From Caballeronia turbans (GTDB taxonomy: Bacteria; Pseudomonadota; Gammaproteobacteria; Burkholderiales; Burkholderiaceae), in the NCBI GenBank assembly GCA_001544655.2, contig FCOD02000007.1:240476-304475 (forward strand): a stretch of DNA of 64,000 nucleotides, given 5' to 3'. Numbering within the stretch: position 1 is the first letter of the stretch; every line of letters begins with the position of its first letter. Position numbers and translations under genes: made by a program. The notes beneath the pieces were generated by a model that was not told the origin of the DNA, searched no databases, and saw only the letters and a list, made by a program, of their open reading frames with translations. Of this stretch, positions 45,479 through 53,461 are shown piece after piece.

Positions 45479-46876
45479 GTGAATGAAAGATGGCGCGACG
45501 CCGTGCGCACGGTGCAAGGCGTGCAGTCCAAATACAAGCGGCTCGTCAAGGCGATGGCGGCCGACATAGAAAGCGGCGCGCTCGCATCGGGCGCACGTTT
45601 GCCGCCGCAGCGCGAAGTCGCGTCGGATCTCGCGATCAGCGTGCAGACCGTGACCAACGCGTACAAGGAACTGGAGCGGCAAGGGCTGATTCGTTGCGAA
45701 GTCGGGCGCGGCAGCTTCGTCACCGCGCGCGTGACCGAAACGATGTCCAATTACATGCTCGACACGGCCGAGCGTTCGGTGGTCGATTTTTCCATTGCGC
45801 GCATCGTGCATACGGCCGAGCACGACGCGATGTGGCGCAAGGTCTGCGCGACGTTGTCGACCATCGACGATCAGCCGTGGATTCGCGCAATCAGGCCGAT
45901 AGCGGGCTTCGACAGTCATCGCCAGGCGGGCGTCGAATGGCTCGCGTCGCTCAACATGCCCGCGAAGGTGGAGACCCTGCTCGTCACCAATGGCGCCGCG
46001 CATGGCATCTTCCTCGCGCTGGCGAGCATCGTCGGGCCCGGCGATACGGTGCTGTGCGAAAGCCTCACGGATCACGGCGTGATCGGCTCTGCAAATGTGT
46101 TGGGGTTTACGCTCAAAGGCCTGGAAATCGACGAGCACGGCATTCGCCCGGAGCACTTCGAGGAGGTCTGCGACAGCGAGCGCGTGAGCGCGCTCGTGTG
46201 CACGCCGACACTGAACAATCCCACGGTTGCGCTGATGCCCGATTCGCGCCGCCGCGCCATTGCTCGTATCGCGGAGCGCTATGGCGTGTATGTAATCGAG
46301 GACGATGTCTACGGTGCGCTGCCCGCCAGGACGCAGACACCCATTGCGAGCCTGATTCCGGAACTCGCGTTTTACTGCACGAGCATGACCAAATCGGTGC
46401 TGAGCGGCCTGCGTACCGGCTTCATGACGGTGCCGCGGCGTCTTGCATTGCGCGCGGAAAGCGTGCTGCGCGTCAGTTGCTGGATGGCGACATTGCCGAT
46501 TGCGGAAGTCAGCGCACGCTGGATCATGGATGGCACGGCGCAACGTCTCGTGCAGATTCAGCGCGAGCGGCTTGCCGCGCGCCAGGGCGTAGTGCGCGAA
46601 GTGCTCGGCGACTATGTACTCGGCAGTCATCCGAACGCGCTGTCGGTCTGGCTGCGCGTGCCCGACGAATGGGAAGCGGATCGCATCACGCGCGAGCTGC
46701 GCAATCGCAATATCGCGGTGACATCGCCCGATCCGTTTCTCGTGCGCGGCGCGGACCGGCCCAATGCCGTGCGGCTGTGCGTGGGCGCGGAAGTCGGCGA
46801 GAGTACGTTCCGCACGGCCGTGGAAACCATGCGCGAGGTCTTCGGCCAGTACCCGCACGTGCACGACTTCAACTAA
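45479..46876 (+). CDS. enuR: MocR/GntR-type regulator of ectoine catabolism
   Basis: 465 residues, GTG start with GAGGAG 9 nt upstream. GntR winged helix at about 15-85 (LPPQREVASDLAISVQTVTN) fused to an aminotransferase-like domain with the PLP lysine about residue 305 (CTSMTKSVLSGLRTGF). EnuR of Ruegeria pomeroyi is a PLP-binding repressor released by the ectoine breakdown products alpha-ADABA and DABA. Position between ehuB and eutB supports the assignment. Confidence 0.88.
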   Translation: MNERWRDAVRTVQGVQSKYKRLVKAMAADIESGALASGARLPPQREVASDLAISVQTVTNAYKELERQGLIRCEVGRGSFVTARVTETMSNYMLDTAERSVVDFSIARIVHTAEHDAMWRKVCATLSTIDDQPWIRAIRPIAGFDSHRQAGVEWLASLNMPAKVETLLVTNGAAHGIFLALASIVGPGDTVLCESLTDHGVIGSANVLGFTLKGLEIDEHGIRPEHFEEVCDSERVSALVCTPTLNNPTVALMPDSRRRAIARIAERYGVYVIEDDVYGALPARTQTPIASLIPELAFYCTSMTKSVLSGLRTGFMTVPRRLALRAESVLRVSCWMATLPIAEVSARWIMDGTAQRLVQIQRERLAARQGVVREVLGDYVLGSHPNALSVWLRVPDEWEADRITRELRNRNIAVTSPDPFLVRGADRPNAVRLCVGAEVGESTFRTAVETMREVFGQYPHVHDFN

Positions 46877-46881
46877 ATGAA

Positions 46882-46914
46882 CTAGGACAATCGAAAACGA
46901 TTTTTTAGGACATT
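46882..46914 (+). promoter_or_regulatory. Candidate EnuR operator upstream of eutB: direct repeat of TAGGACA
   Basis: CTAGGACAAT (46882-46891) and TTAGGACATT (46905-46914) are direct repeats 23 bp apart, near two helical turns, as MocR operators often are. The spacer contains the inverted repeat TCGAAAACGA. It lies 43-75 bp before the eutB ATG. Confidence 0.55.
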
Positions 46915-46956
46915 AGACTGGGTTGCATCGTTACCCAACACGCGACCCAGTCACTC

Positions 46957-47922
46957 ATGTCCGCACTCACGCTCGCCGATGTCTACCGCGCCCGCCAGCG
47001 CATCGAAGGCCGCGCGCTCGTCACGCCGCTGGTTCATTCGTTGTCACTCTCGCGCATCGCGGGGGTGCCGGTCCATTTGAAGCTGGAAACGTTGCAACCC
47101 ACGGGCAGCTTCAAGTTGCGCGGCGCGACCAATGCGCTCGCGCAACTCGCCGAGCAGGGATGCAACCGTGTCGTCACGGCATCGACGGGCAATCATGGCC
47201 GCGCGGTCGCGCACGCGGCGCGCGCGCTCGGCATGGAAGCGGCGGTGTGCATGTCGTCGCTCGTGCCGAAGAACAAGGTCGATGCGGTGGCGGCGCTCGG
47301 CGCGCGCGTCGTCATCCACGGCAAGAGTCAGGACGATGCGCAGGTGCAAGCGCAACGTCTCGTGCGCGAAGAAGGCTATGCATTCGTGCCGCCTTTCGAC
47401 GACGAACGCGTGATCGCGGGACAGGCCACCATCGGCCTCGAAATTCTCGAAGCGCTGCCGGATACGGCGAGCATCGTCGTGCCCTTGTCGGGCGGCGGGC
47501 TCTTCAGCGGCATCGCGTTCGCGGCAAAGAACATCCGTCCCGGTACGAAGCTGATCGGCGTGTCCATGCAACGCGGCGCCGCGATGCACGCGAGTCTCGC
47601 GGCGGGCAAGCCGGTTTTCGTCGATGAACTGGAGACGCTCGCCGATTCGCTCGGCGGCGGAATCGGCCTCGAAAACCGGCATACCTTCGCGATGACGCGC
47701 GATCTCATCGACGACGTCGTGCTGCTCGATGAAGTGTCGATCGCGCGCGGCATCGTGCATGCGTATCGCGAAGAGCGGCTCGTCGTCGAAGGCGCGGCCG
47801 CGGTGGGCATCGCGGCGCTGCTCGATGGCGCGATTGCGGTGCAGGACGGGCCCATCGCCATCGTCGTGAGCGGCAGCAATATCGATATCGAAACGCATCG
47901 CCGCCTGATCGGAGCGGCCTGA
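46957..47922 (+). CDS. eutB: Hydroxyectoine utilization dehydratase (threonine-dehydratase-like)
   Basis: 321 residues of PLP fold type II. PLP lysine K53 in QPTGSFKLRGATNAL; phosphate-binding VPLSGGGLFSGI; N-terminal half NHGRAVAHAARALG. Lacks an ACT regulatory domain. In ectoine-degraders EutB acts with EutA and EutC to convert hydroxyectoine to ectoine. The stop is 4 nt before eutC. Confidence 0.87.
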   Translation: MSALTLADVYRARQRIEGRALVTPLVHSLSLSRIAGVPVHLKLETLQPTGSFKLRGATNALAQLAEQGCNRVVTASTGNHGRAVAHAARALGMEAAVCMSSLVPKNKVDAVAALGARVVIHGKSQDDAQVQAQRLVREEGYAFVPPFDDERVIAGQATIGLEILEALPDTASIVVPLSGGGLFSGIAFAAKNIRPGTKLIGVSMQRGAAMHASLAAGKPVFVDELETLADSLGGGIGLENRHTFAMTRDLIDDVVLLDEVSIARGIVHAYREERLVVEGAAAVGIAALLDGAIAVQDGPIAIVVSGSNIDIETHRRLIGAA

Positions 47923-47926
47923 ACCC

Positions 47927-48931
47927 ATGTCCAACATCGATACCTCCACCGTGCTGCTCGGGCAGGCGCAATTGCGCAAGCTCGTGCCGCTCGACCTCGA
48001 CGCGATCGAGCAAGTCGAAGCCGCGTTCAAATCGCTCGCGACCGAAGCGGTTGCGATGCCGCCGATCCTGCGTCTCGACATACCCGAGCACGAAGGCGAA
48101 GTCGACGTGAAAACCGCTTATTTGCCGCGCTTTCCGAGCTTCGCGATCAAGGTCAGTCCGGGCTTCTTCAACAATCCGTCGCTGGGTTTGCCGAGCCTGA
48201 ACGGGCTGATGCTGGTGCTGTCGGCGCGCACGGGCCTCACCGAGGCCGTATTGCTCGACAACGGCTATCTCACCGCGGTGCGCACCGCGGCCGCGGGCGC
48301 GGTCGCGTCACGCTGGCTTGCGCGCAAGGATGCGAGGCGCGTGGCGATCATCGGCGCGGGCGAGCAGGCGCGTCTGCAATTGAAGGCGTTGCGTCTCGTG
48401 CGCGATATCGAGCACGTCACCGTATGGGCGCGCGATGCCGAAAGCGCGCATCGATTTGCGCGTGACTGCGAAGGCTTGCCATGCGATGTCGCGGACAGTG
48501 TCAGTCAGGCGCTCAAGCATGCGGATATCGCCATCACGACGACGCCGAGCCGCGAGCCCTTGATTCACGCGCGGGATCTGCATCCCGGCCTGCATATCAC
48601 GGCGATGGGCTCCGACGCCGAGCACAAGAACGAGATCGCACCGGATGTCTTTGCGAAGGCGCGCTATGTATGCGATCGCGTGCAGCAAGTGCGTGTGCTG
48701 GGCGAATTGCATCACGCGATCGAGGCCGGCGTGATCGCTGCCGATGCGTCTTTCCCGGAGTTGGGCGACGTCATCGCGAAGAAGGCGCAGGGCCGCGTAA
48801 ACGACGATGAAGTGACCGTGTGCGATCTGACCGGCACCGGCGCGCAGGACACCGCGATCGCAACGCTCGCCATTCAGCGTGCGCGCGCGGTCCAGGCAGG
48901 AACCATTTTTCACAACGATGTGACCGCTTGA
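47927..48931 (+). CDS. eutC: Hydroxyectoine utilization protein, ornithine cyclodeaminase family
   Basis: 334 residues with the OCD/mu-crystallin fold: VAIIGAGEQARLQLKALRLV is the NAD-binding motif, and KVSPGFFNNPSLGLPSLNG the substrate region. Likely reductive or cyclodeaminating step in hydroxyectoine-to-ectoine conversion with EutA/EutB. Tightly packed in the eut-doe operon (11 nt before doeA). Confidence 0.86.
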   Translation: MSNIDTSTVLLGQAQLRKLVPLDLDAIEQVEAAFKSLATEAVAMPPILRLDIPEHEGEVDVKTAYLPRFPSFAIKVSPGFFNNPSLGLPSLNGLMLVLSARTGLTEAVLLDNGYLTAVRTAAAGAVASRWLARKDARRVAIIGAGEQARLQLKALRLVRDIEHVTVWARDAESAHRFARDCEGLPCDVADSVSQALKHADIAITTTPSREPLIHARDLHPGLHITAMGSDAEHKNEIAPDVFAKARYVCDRVQQVRVLGELHHAIEAGVIAADASFPELGDVIAKKAQGRVNDDEVTVCDLTGTGAQDTAIATLAIQRARAVQAGTIFHNDVTA

Positions 48932-48942
48932 TAGAGGGGACG

Positions 48943-50169
48943 ATGTCCGAAATCATGCAACAGAAGAAAGCGGATGAACGCAGGGCGCCCGTGGTACGCC
49001 TGCCGTTCGAGCGCGGCGAGTACGACGCGCGCATCGCGAAGACGCGGCGTGCGATGGAGAAGGCGGGCATCGATCTCATGATCGTGACCGACCCGACCAA
49101 CATGGCATGGCTCACCGGCTACGACGGCTGGTCGTTCTACGTGCATCAATGTGTGCTGCTCGCGATGGACGGCGACCCTGTCTGGTACGGCCGCGGGCAG
49201 GACGCGAACGGCGCGAAGCGCACGGTGTTCATGTCGCACGACGATATCGTCGGCTATCCGGATCACTATGTGCAGTCGCCGGTGCGCCATCCGATGGATT
49301 ACCTGTCGACCGAAGTGATCGCCGCGCGCGGCTGGGACAAGAAGCGCATCGGTGTGGAGATGGACAACTACTACTTCAGCGCGAAGGCGTATGCGTCGTT
49401 GACCCAGCATCTGCCGGACGCGAAGTTCGTCGACGCCACCGCGCTCGTCAACTGGCAGCGCGCGGTGAAGTCGGCGCGTGAAATCGAGTACATGCGGGTG
49501 GCGGCGCGCATCGTCGAGAAGATGCATGCGCGCATCCTCGACAAGGTCGAGCCGGGCATGAAGAAGAGTGACCTCGTCGCACAGATTTACGAGGCCGGCA
49601 TCACGGGCGCCGACGGTTACGGCGGCGACTATCCCGCGATCGTGCCGCTGTTGCCGACCGGTGCCGATGCCGCCGCGCCGCACCTCACATGGGACGACTC
49701 GGTATTCACCGCGAATGCGGGCACGTTCTTCGAAATCGCCGGATGCTTCAGGCGTTATCACTGCCCGCTCTCGCGCACGGTGTATCTCGGCAAGCCTCCG
49801 CAGCATTTCATCGAAGGAGAGAAGGCGGTTGTCGAAGGCATCGAAGCGGGCCTTGCGATGGCGAAGCCGGGCAACAAGACCGAGGACATCGCCAATGCAT
49901 TCTTCGCGGTGCTGCGCAAGTTCGGCATCGAGAAGGACAGCCGTTGCGGTTATCCGATCGGCGCGAGCTATCCGCCCGACTGGGGCGAGCGCACGATGAG
50001 CCTGCGTCCCGGGGACGAGACCGTCCTCGAACCCGGCATGACGTTTCACTTCATGCCGGGCCTGTGGCTCGACGACTGGGGCCTCGAAATCACGGAGAGC
50101 ATCCTGATTACGGACACCGGCGTCGAGACCTTCTGCAACACGCCTCGCAAATTGTTCGTGAAGGAGTAG
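48943..50169 (+). CDS. doeA: Ectoine hydrolase (M24 peptidase family)
   Basis: 408 residues from the ATG at 48943, preceded by AGAGGGGACG; upstream extension of the frame is coding for eutC in another frame. Opens the ectoine ring to N-alpha-acetyl-L-2,4-diaminobutyrate. The pita-bread fold is evident: MIVTDPTNMAWLTGYDGWSF, FFEIAGCFRRYHCPLSRTV, EPGMTFHFMPGLWLDDWG. Also called EutD. Typical length (about 400). Confidence 0.92.
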   Translation: MSEIMQQKKADERRAPVVRLPFERGEYDARIAKTRRAMEKAGIDLMIVTDPTNMAWLTGYDGWSFYVHQCVLLAMDGDPVWYGRGQDANGAKRTVFMSHDDIVGYPDHYVQSPVRHPMDYLSTEVIAARGWDKKRIGVEMDNYYFSAKAYASLTQHLPDAKFVDATALVNWQRAVKSAREIEYMRVAARIVEKMHARILDKVEPGMKKSDLVAQIYEAGITGADGYGGDYPAIVPLLPTGADAAAPHLTWDDSVFTANAGTFFEIAGCFRRYHCPLSRTVYLGKPPQHFIEGEKAVVEGIEAGLAMAKPGNKTEDIANAFFAVLRKFGIEKDSRCGYPIGASYPPDWGERTMSLRPGDETVLEPGMTFHFMPGLWLDDWGLEITESILITDTGVETFCNTPRKLFVKE

Positions 50170-50173
50170 CACG

Positions 50174-51196
50174 ATGCGCGCGTCACCGATCAGCCCGACC
50201 GTCGACTTCGACGCCGATGGAGAACAGCACGGCTTCCTGAAGCTGCCGTATTCGCGCGACGATTCGGCGTGGGGCGCGGTGATGATTCCGGTCACCGTGA
50301 TCAAGCGCGGCGACGGACCGACCGCGCTGCTCACGGGCGGCAATCATGGCGACGAGTACGAAGGGCCGATCGCGCTGGCGAAGCTCGCATCGACACTCAG
50401 GGCCGGCGACGTGAACGGCCGCGTGATCATCGTGCCGTTCATGAACTATCCCGCGTTTCGTGCGGGTTCGCGCACCTCGCCGATCGATGCGGGCAACCTG
50501 AATCGCAGCTTTCCCGGCAAGCCGGACGGCACGGTGACCGAGAAGATCGCGGATTACTTTCAGCGTCATCTGTTGCCGCTCGCCGATTATGTGCTCGATA
50601 TCCACGCGGGCGGCCGCACGCTCGACTTCCTGCCGTTCGCGGCGATTCACGTGCTGAGCGACGGTACACAGCAATCACGTTGCGAAGCTGCGATGCGCGC
50701 GTTCGGCGCGCCGTATTCGATGCGCATGCTCGAGCTCGATAGCATCGGCCTCTATGACAGTGCAGCGGAGGAGGCGGGCAAGGTGTTCGTATCGACGGAA
50801 CTGGGCGGCGGCGGCTCGTCGACGGCGAAGAGCGTCGCGGTCGCGGAGCGTGGTGTGTACGGATTTCTCGCGTATGCGGGCATCATCGAGAAAGATGTGA
50901 CGCATGATCAGGCGCGCACGACGACGCTGCTCGACATGCCGGATGGCTCCTGCTACACGACGAGCGAGCATGCGGGCCTGCTCGAAATGTGCCGTGATCT
51001 TGGCGACATGGTGAAGGCGGGCGACGTGCTGGCGCGCGTGTACGACATCACGCGCACGGGGGCGGCGCCGGTTGAATATCGTGCGAAGCGTGACGGGTTG
51101 CTGGCGGCGCGGCACTTTCCGGGCCTTGTACAAACGGGCGATACCGTGGCCGTGGTCGCGGATATCGTCGAGCGCAACATTGCCGTGAGCGTGTGA
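50174..51196 (+). CDS. doeB: N-alpha-acetyl-L-2,4-diaminobutyrate deacetylase
   Basis: 340 residues, RBS GGAG before the ATG. Succinylglutamate desuccinylase/aspartoacylase fold; zinc site in LLTGGNHGDEYEGPIAL (H and E) and YVLDIHAGGRTLDFLPF (H). Releases acetate to give L-2,4-diaminobutyrate. Also called EutE. Ends 1 nt before doeX. Confidence 0.92.
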   Translation: MRASPISPTVDFDADGEQHGFLKLPYSRDDSAWGAVMIPVTVIKRGDGPTALLTGGNHGDEYEGPIALAKLASTLRAGDVNGRVIIVPFMNYPAFRAGSRTSPIDAGNLNRSFPGKPDGTVTEKIADYFQRHLLPLADYVLDIHAGGRTLDFLPFAAIHVLSDGTQQSRCEAAMRAFGAPYSMRMLELDSIGLYDSAAEEAGKVFVSTELGGGGSSTAKSVAVAERGVYGFLAYAGIIEKDVTHDQARTTTLLDMPDGSCYTTSEHAGLLEMCRDLGDMVKAGDVLARVYDITRTGAAPVEYRAKRDGLLAARHFPGLVQTGDTVAVVADIVERNIAVSV

Positions 51197-51197
51197 C

Positions 51198-51680
51198 TTG
51201 ATCAAGCTCGACCGCTACGATCTGGCTATTCTGCGGATTCTTGCGCGGGATGGCCGCATTACGAAATCGCGCCTTGCGGAGGAGGTCAATCTGTCGATCT
51301 CGCCTGCGTGGGAGCGCGTGAAGAAGCTCGAAGACAGCGGACTCATCAGGGGGTATCGCGCGGATATCGACTGGACCGGTGCGTTCAAGGGCAGCCGCAT
51401 CGTCGTCGAGGTGACGCTATCGCGTCATACCGCGCAGGATATGCGGCGCTTCGAGGAGCGCGTCGCGGCGGCTTCCGAGATCGTGCAGTGCTATGCCACC
51501 GGGGGTGGCGTGGATTACGTGCTGCAGGTCGTGTCGCGGGATATCGATCACTATCAGCGGTTCATTGATTCACTGCTCGTGGAGGAGTTGGGGATCGAGA
51601 GGTACTTCACCTATATCGTTACCAAAGTCGTGAAGGATGTGGCTAGTGGGCCGCCGGATTGGGCTGATGATGTGATGTGA
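51198..51680 (+). CDS. doeX: Lrp/AsnC-family regulator of ectoine catabolism
   Basis: 160 residues, TTG start directly after the doeB stop (no alternative in-frame ATG nearby). HTH: DLAILRILARDGRITKSRLA and NLSISPAWERVKKLEDSG; RAM domain: GGGVDYVLQVVSRDIDHYQR. In Halomonas elongata DoeX is the Lrp-type regulator of the doe genes. Co-existence with EnuR implies dual control. Confidence 0.87.
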   Translation: MIKLDRYDLAILRILARDGRITKSRLAEEVNLSISPAWERVKKLEDSGLIRGYRADIDWTGAFKGSRIVVEVTLSRHTAQDMRRFEERVAAASEIVQCYATGGGVDYVLQVVSRDIDHYQRFIDSLLVEELGIERYFTYIVTKVVKDVASGPPDWADDVM

Positions 51681-51692
51681 CTTTGTGGTTTC

Positions 51693-51775
51693 GCCGGATC
51701 CCGTTTCGTTATTGGTTTATTAGCACTGCCCCGCACAGGGGCAACGCTAATAAACCAACGAGAAAACAGGATTCC
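51693..51775. repeat. Long hairpin repeat between doeX and doeC
   Basis: Inner perfect arms TGCCCC/GGGGCA around a 5-nt loop, then TTGGTTTATTAGC (51712-51724) paired with GCTAATAAACCAA (51746-51758), and outer imperfect arms from GGATCCCGTTT to AAACAGGATTCC. A relative of its left arm recurs at 63897. It could terminate or stabilise the upstream mRNA, and resembles a dispersed intergenic palindromic element. Confidence 0.75.
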
Positions 51776-51905
51776 ACGCAAATGCCCCGCCCCAAAAACC
51801 CCCAAAAACCCTCAACCCAGACAGAAAAAACAACAACACGCCCAGCCGATAACAAAAAATCCCCCGACCGCACGAACCGTAGACTAGATGCATCGAATCA
51901 ATCAA
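51776..51905 (+). other. C/A-rich, G-poor tract ahead of doeC
   Basis: Roughly 51780-51870 is dominated by runs of C and A (CCCCGCCCCAAAAACCCCC and similar) with very few G, unlike surrounding coding DNA. Rho utilisation sites have this composition, so it may split doeC-doeD from the upstream operon or form an unstructured leader. Confidence 0.35.
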
Positions 51906-51936
51906 GCGAATGCACGCTTCGAGCAAGGAGACGAAC

Positions 51937-53415
51937 ATGCTGCTGGGTCATCCCGTTCTATTCAAATCGCTTTGTTATATCGACGGCCGCTGGGTCCATA
52001 GCGACAGCGCCGCATCCATCGCAGTGACCAATCCCGCCGATCAAAACGTCATCGGTCATGTGCCGATGCTCGATCGTGCGCAAATCGTCGGCGCAATCGA
52101 CGCCGCCGATCGCGCATTCCAGTCCTGGCGCTGGATGCCGCAGCAAAAGCGCAGCGCACTGCTGTTGCGCTGGCATGAGCTCATCATGCGTCATCAATCC
52201 GACCTCGCGGGCATTCTGTCTCTCGAACAAGGCAAGCCGCTTGCCGAATCGAAAGGCGAGATCGCGTATGCGGCAAGTTTCATCGAATGGTTCGCGAACG
52301 AAGCGAAGCGTCTGACGGGCCGCACCATTCCGACCCATATCGACGGCGCGCATCTCGGCACGGTGATGGAGCCGGTCGGAGTCGCCGCGCTCATCACGCC
52401 GTGGAACTTCCCTGTGGCGATGATCACGCGCAAGGCCGCCGCCGCCATTGCAGCGGGCTGTTCCGTCGTCGTGAAACCAGCACACGAAACGCCGTTCTCC
52501 GCGATCGCGCTGGCGCAACTCGCCGAAGAAGCCGGCTTTCCCCCGGGCGTGTTCAACGTCGTCATCGGCGAACCGCAAATGGCGATGGAAACGCTCGTCA
52601 GCGATACGCGCGTGCGCGCCGTGAGTTTCACGGGTTCGACGCGCGTCGGCACTCTCGTCGCGAAGACGGCGGCGCAGGCGGGCATCAAGAAGCTCGCGCT
52701 CGAACTGGGCGGCAATGCGCCTTTCATCGTGACCGAAGATGCGGACCTGGAGCACGCCGTGCGCGTCGCAGTCGGCGCGAAGTTCCAGACCTCGGGCCAG
52801 GACTGCTGCGCCGCAAATCGCATTCTCGTCGCGCGTTCGCTTTATGAACGATTCGTCGAACGCTATACGGAAGCGGTTAAGGCGCTGAAAGTGGGGACGG
52901 CATTCGAAGCCGATGTCGATGTCGGCCCGCTCATGCATCAGGCCGCTTTCGATGCGACCGTCGCGCGTGTCGAGGATGCGAAAGCGCAGGGCGCGCGCAT
53001 CACCGCAGGCGGCAACGCCCATGCGCTCGGCGGCTGGTTTTATGAACCGACCGTCGTCGCCGATGCCAAACCGGGCATGCGCATATACGACGAAGAGAAC
53101 TTCGCGCCTGTTTCCGCGATTTCCGCGTTCGATACGCTCGACGAAGCCGTCATGCGCGCGAATGACACGGAATACGGTCTCGCCGCCTACGTGTGCGCGA
53201 ATCGCATCGACACGATCTTTCAGCTCGTGCGTCGACTCGACTTCGCAATGGTGTCGGTGAACGGCGTGAAATTCACCGGCGCGCCGATTCCCTTCGGCGG
53301 CATGAAAGCATCGGGTCTCGGCCGCGAAGGCGGCGCGGAAGGCTTCGAGCCCTTCGTCGAAACGAAATATTTCTGCCTCGGCAATCTCGGCCTGCCGCTC
53401 ACGAGCGCGGCCTGA
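51937..53415 (+). CDS. doeC: Aspartate-semialdehyde dehydrogenase (SSADH-type ALDH) of ectoine catabolism
   Basis: 492 residues from the ATG at 51937 (AAGGAGACGAAC). ALDH fold: VAALITPWNFPVAMITRKAA, FTGSTRVGTLV, general-base Glu in LELGGNAPF, catalytic Cys C290 in SGQDCCAANRI. Oxidises aspartate semialdehyde to aspartate. A closely related succinate-semialdehyde activity is possible, but the adjacent DABA aminotransferase supports this role. Confidence 0.88.
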   Translation: MLLGHPVLFKSLCYIDGRWVHSDSAASIAVTNPADQNVIGHVPMLDRAQIVGAIDAADRAFQSWRWMPQQKRSALLLRWHELIMRHQSDLAGILSLEQGKPLAESKGEIAYAASFIEWFANEAKRLTGRTIPTHIDGAHLGTVMEPVGVAALITPWNFPVAMITRKAAAAIAAGCSVVVKPAHETPFSAIALAQLAEEAGFPPGVFNVVIGEPQMAMETLVSDTRVRAVSFTGSTRVGTLVAKTAAQAGIKKLALELGGNAPFIVTEDADLEHAVRVAVGAKFQTSGQDCCAANRILVARSLYERFVERYTEAVKALKVGTAFEADVDVGPLMHQAAFDATVARVEDAKAQGARITAGGNAHALGGWFYEPTVVADAKPGMRIYDEENFAPVSAISAFDTLDEAVMRANDTEYGLAAYVCANRIDTIFQLVRRLDFAMVSVNGVKFTGAPIPFGGMKASGLGREGGAEGFEPFVETKYFCLGNLGLPLTSAA

Positions 53416-53461
53416 AAGAACTATCCTCAAAGACACGCATCATCGAATCAAGGAAAAGCAC

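Noticed and set aside
45245-46864. 540-codon open frame antisense to enuR, continuous with ehuB
   Set aside because: An artefact of strong GC third-position bias. The ehuB start is fixed by the signal peptide and RBS at 45244.
51677-52027. 116-residue frame through the doeX-doeC hairpin and into doeC
   Set aside because: Translates the repeat and the C/A-rich tract; no RBS. The repeated peptide seen near 51750 and 63930 on the minus strand reflects the DNA repeat, not a protein.
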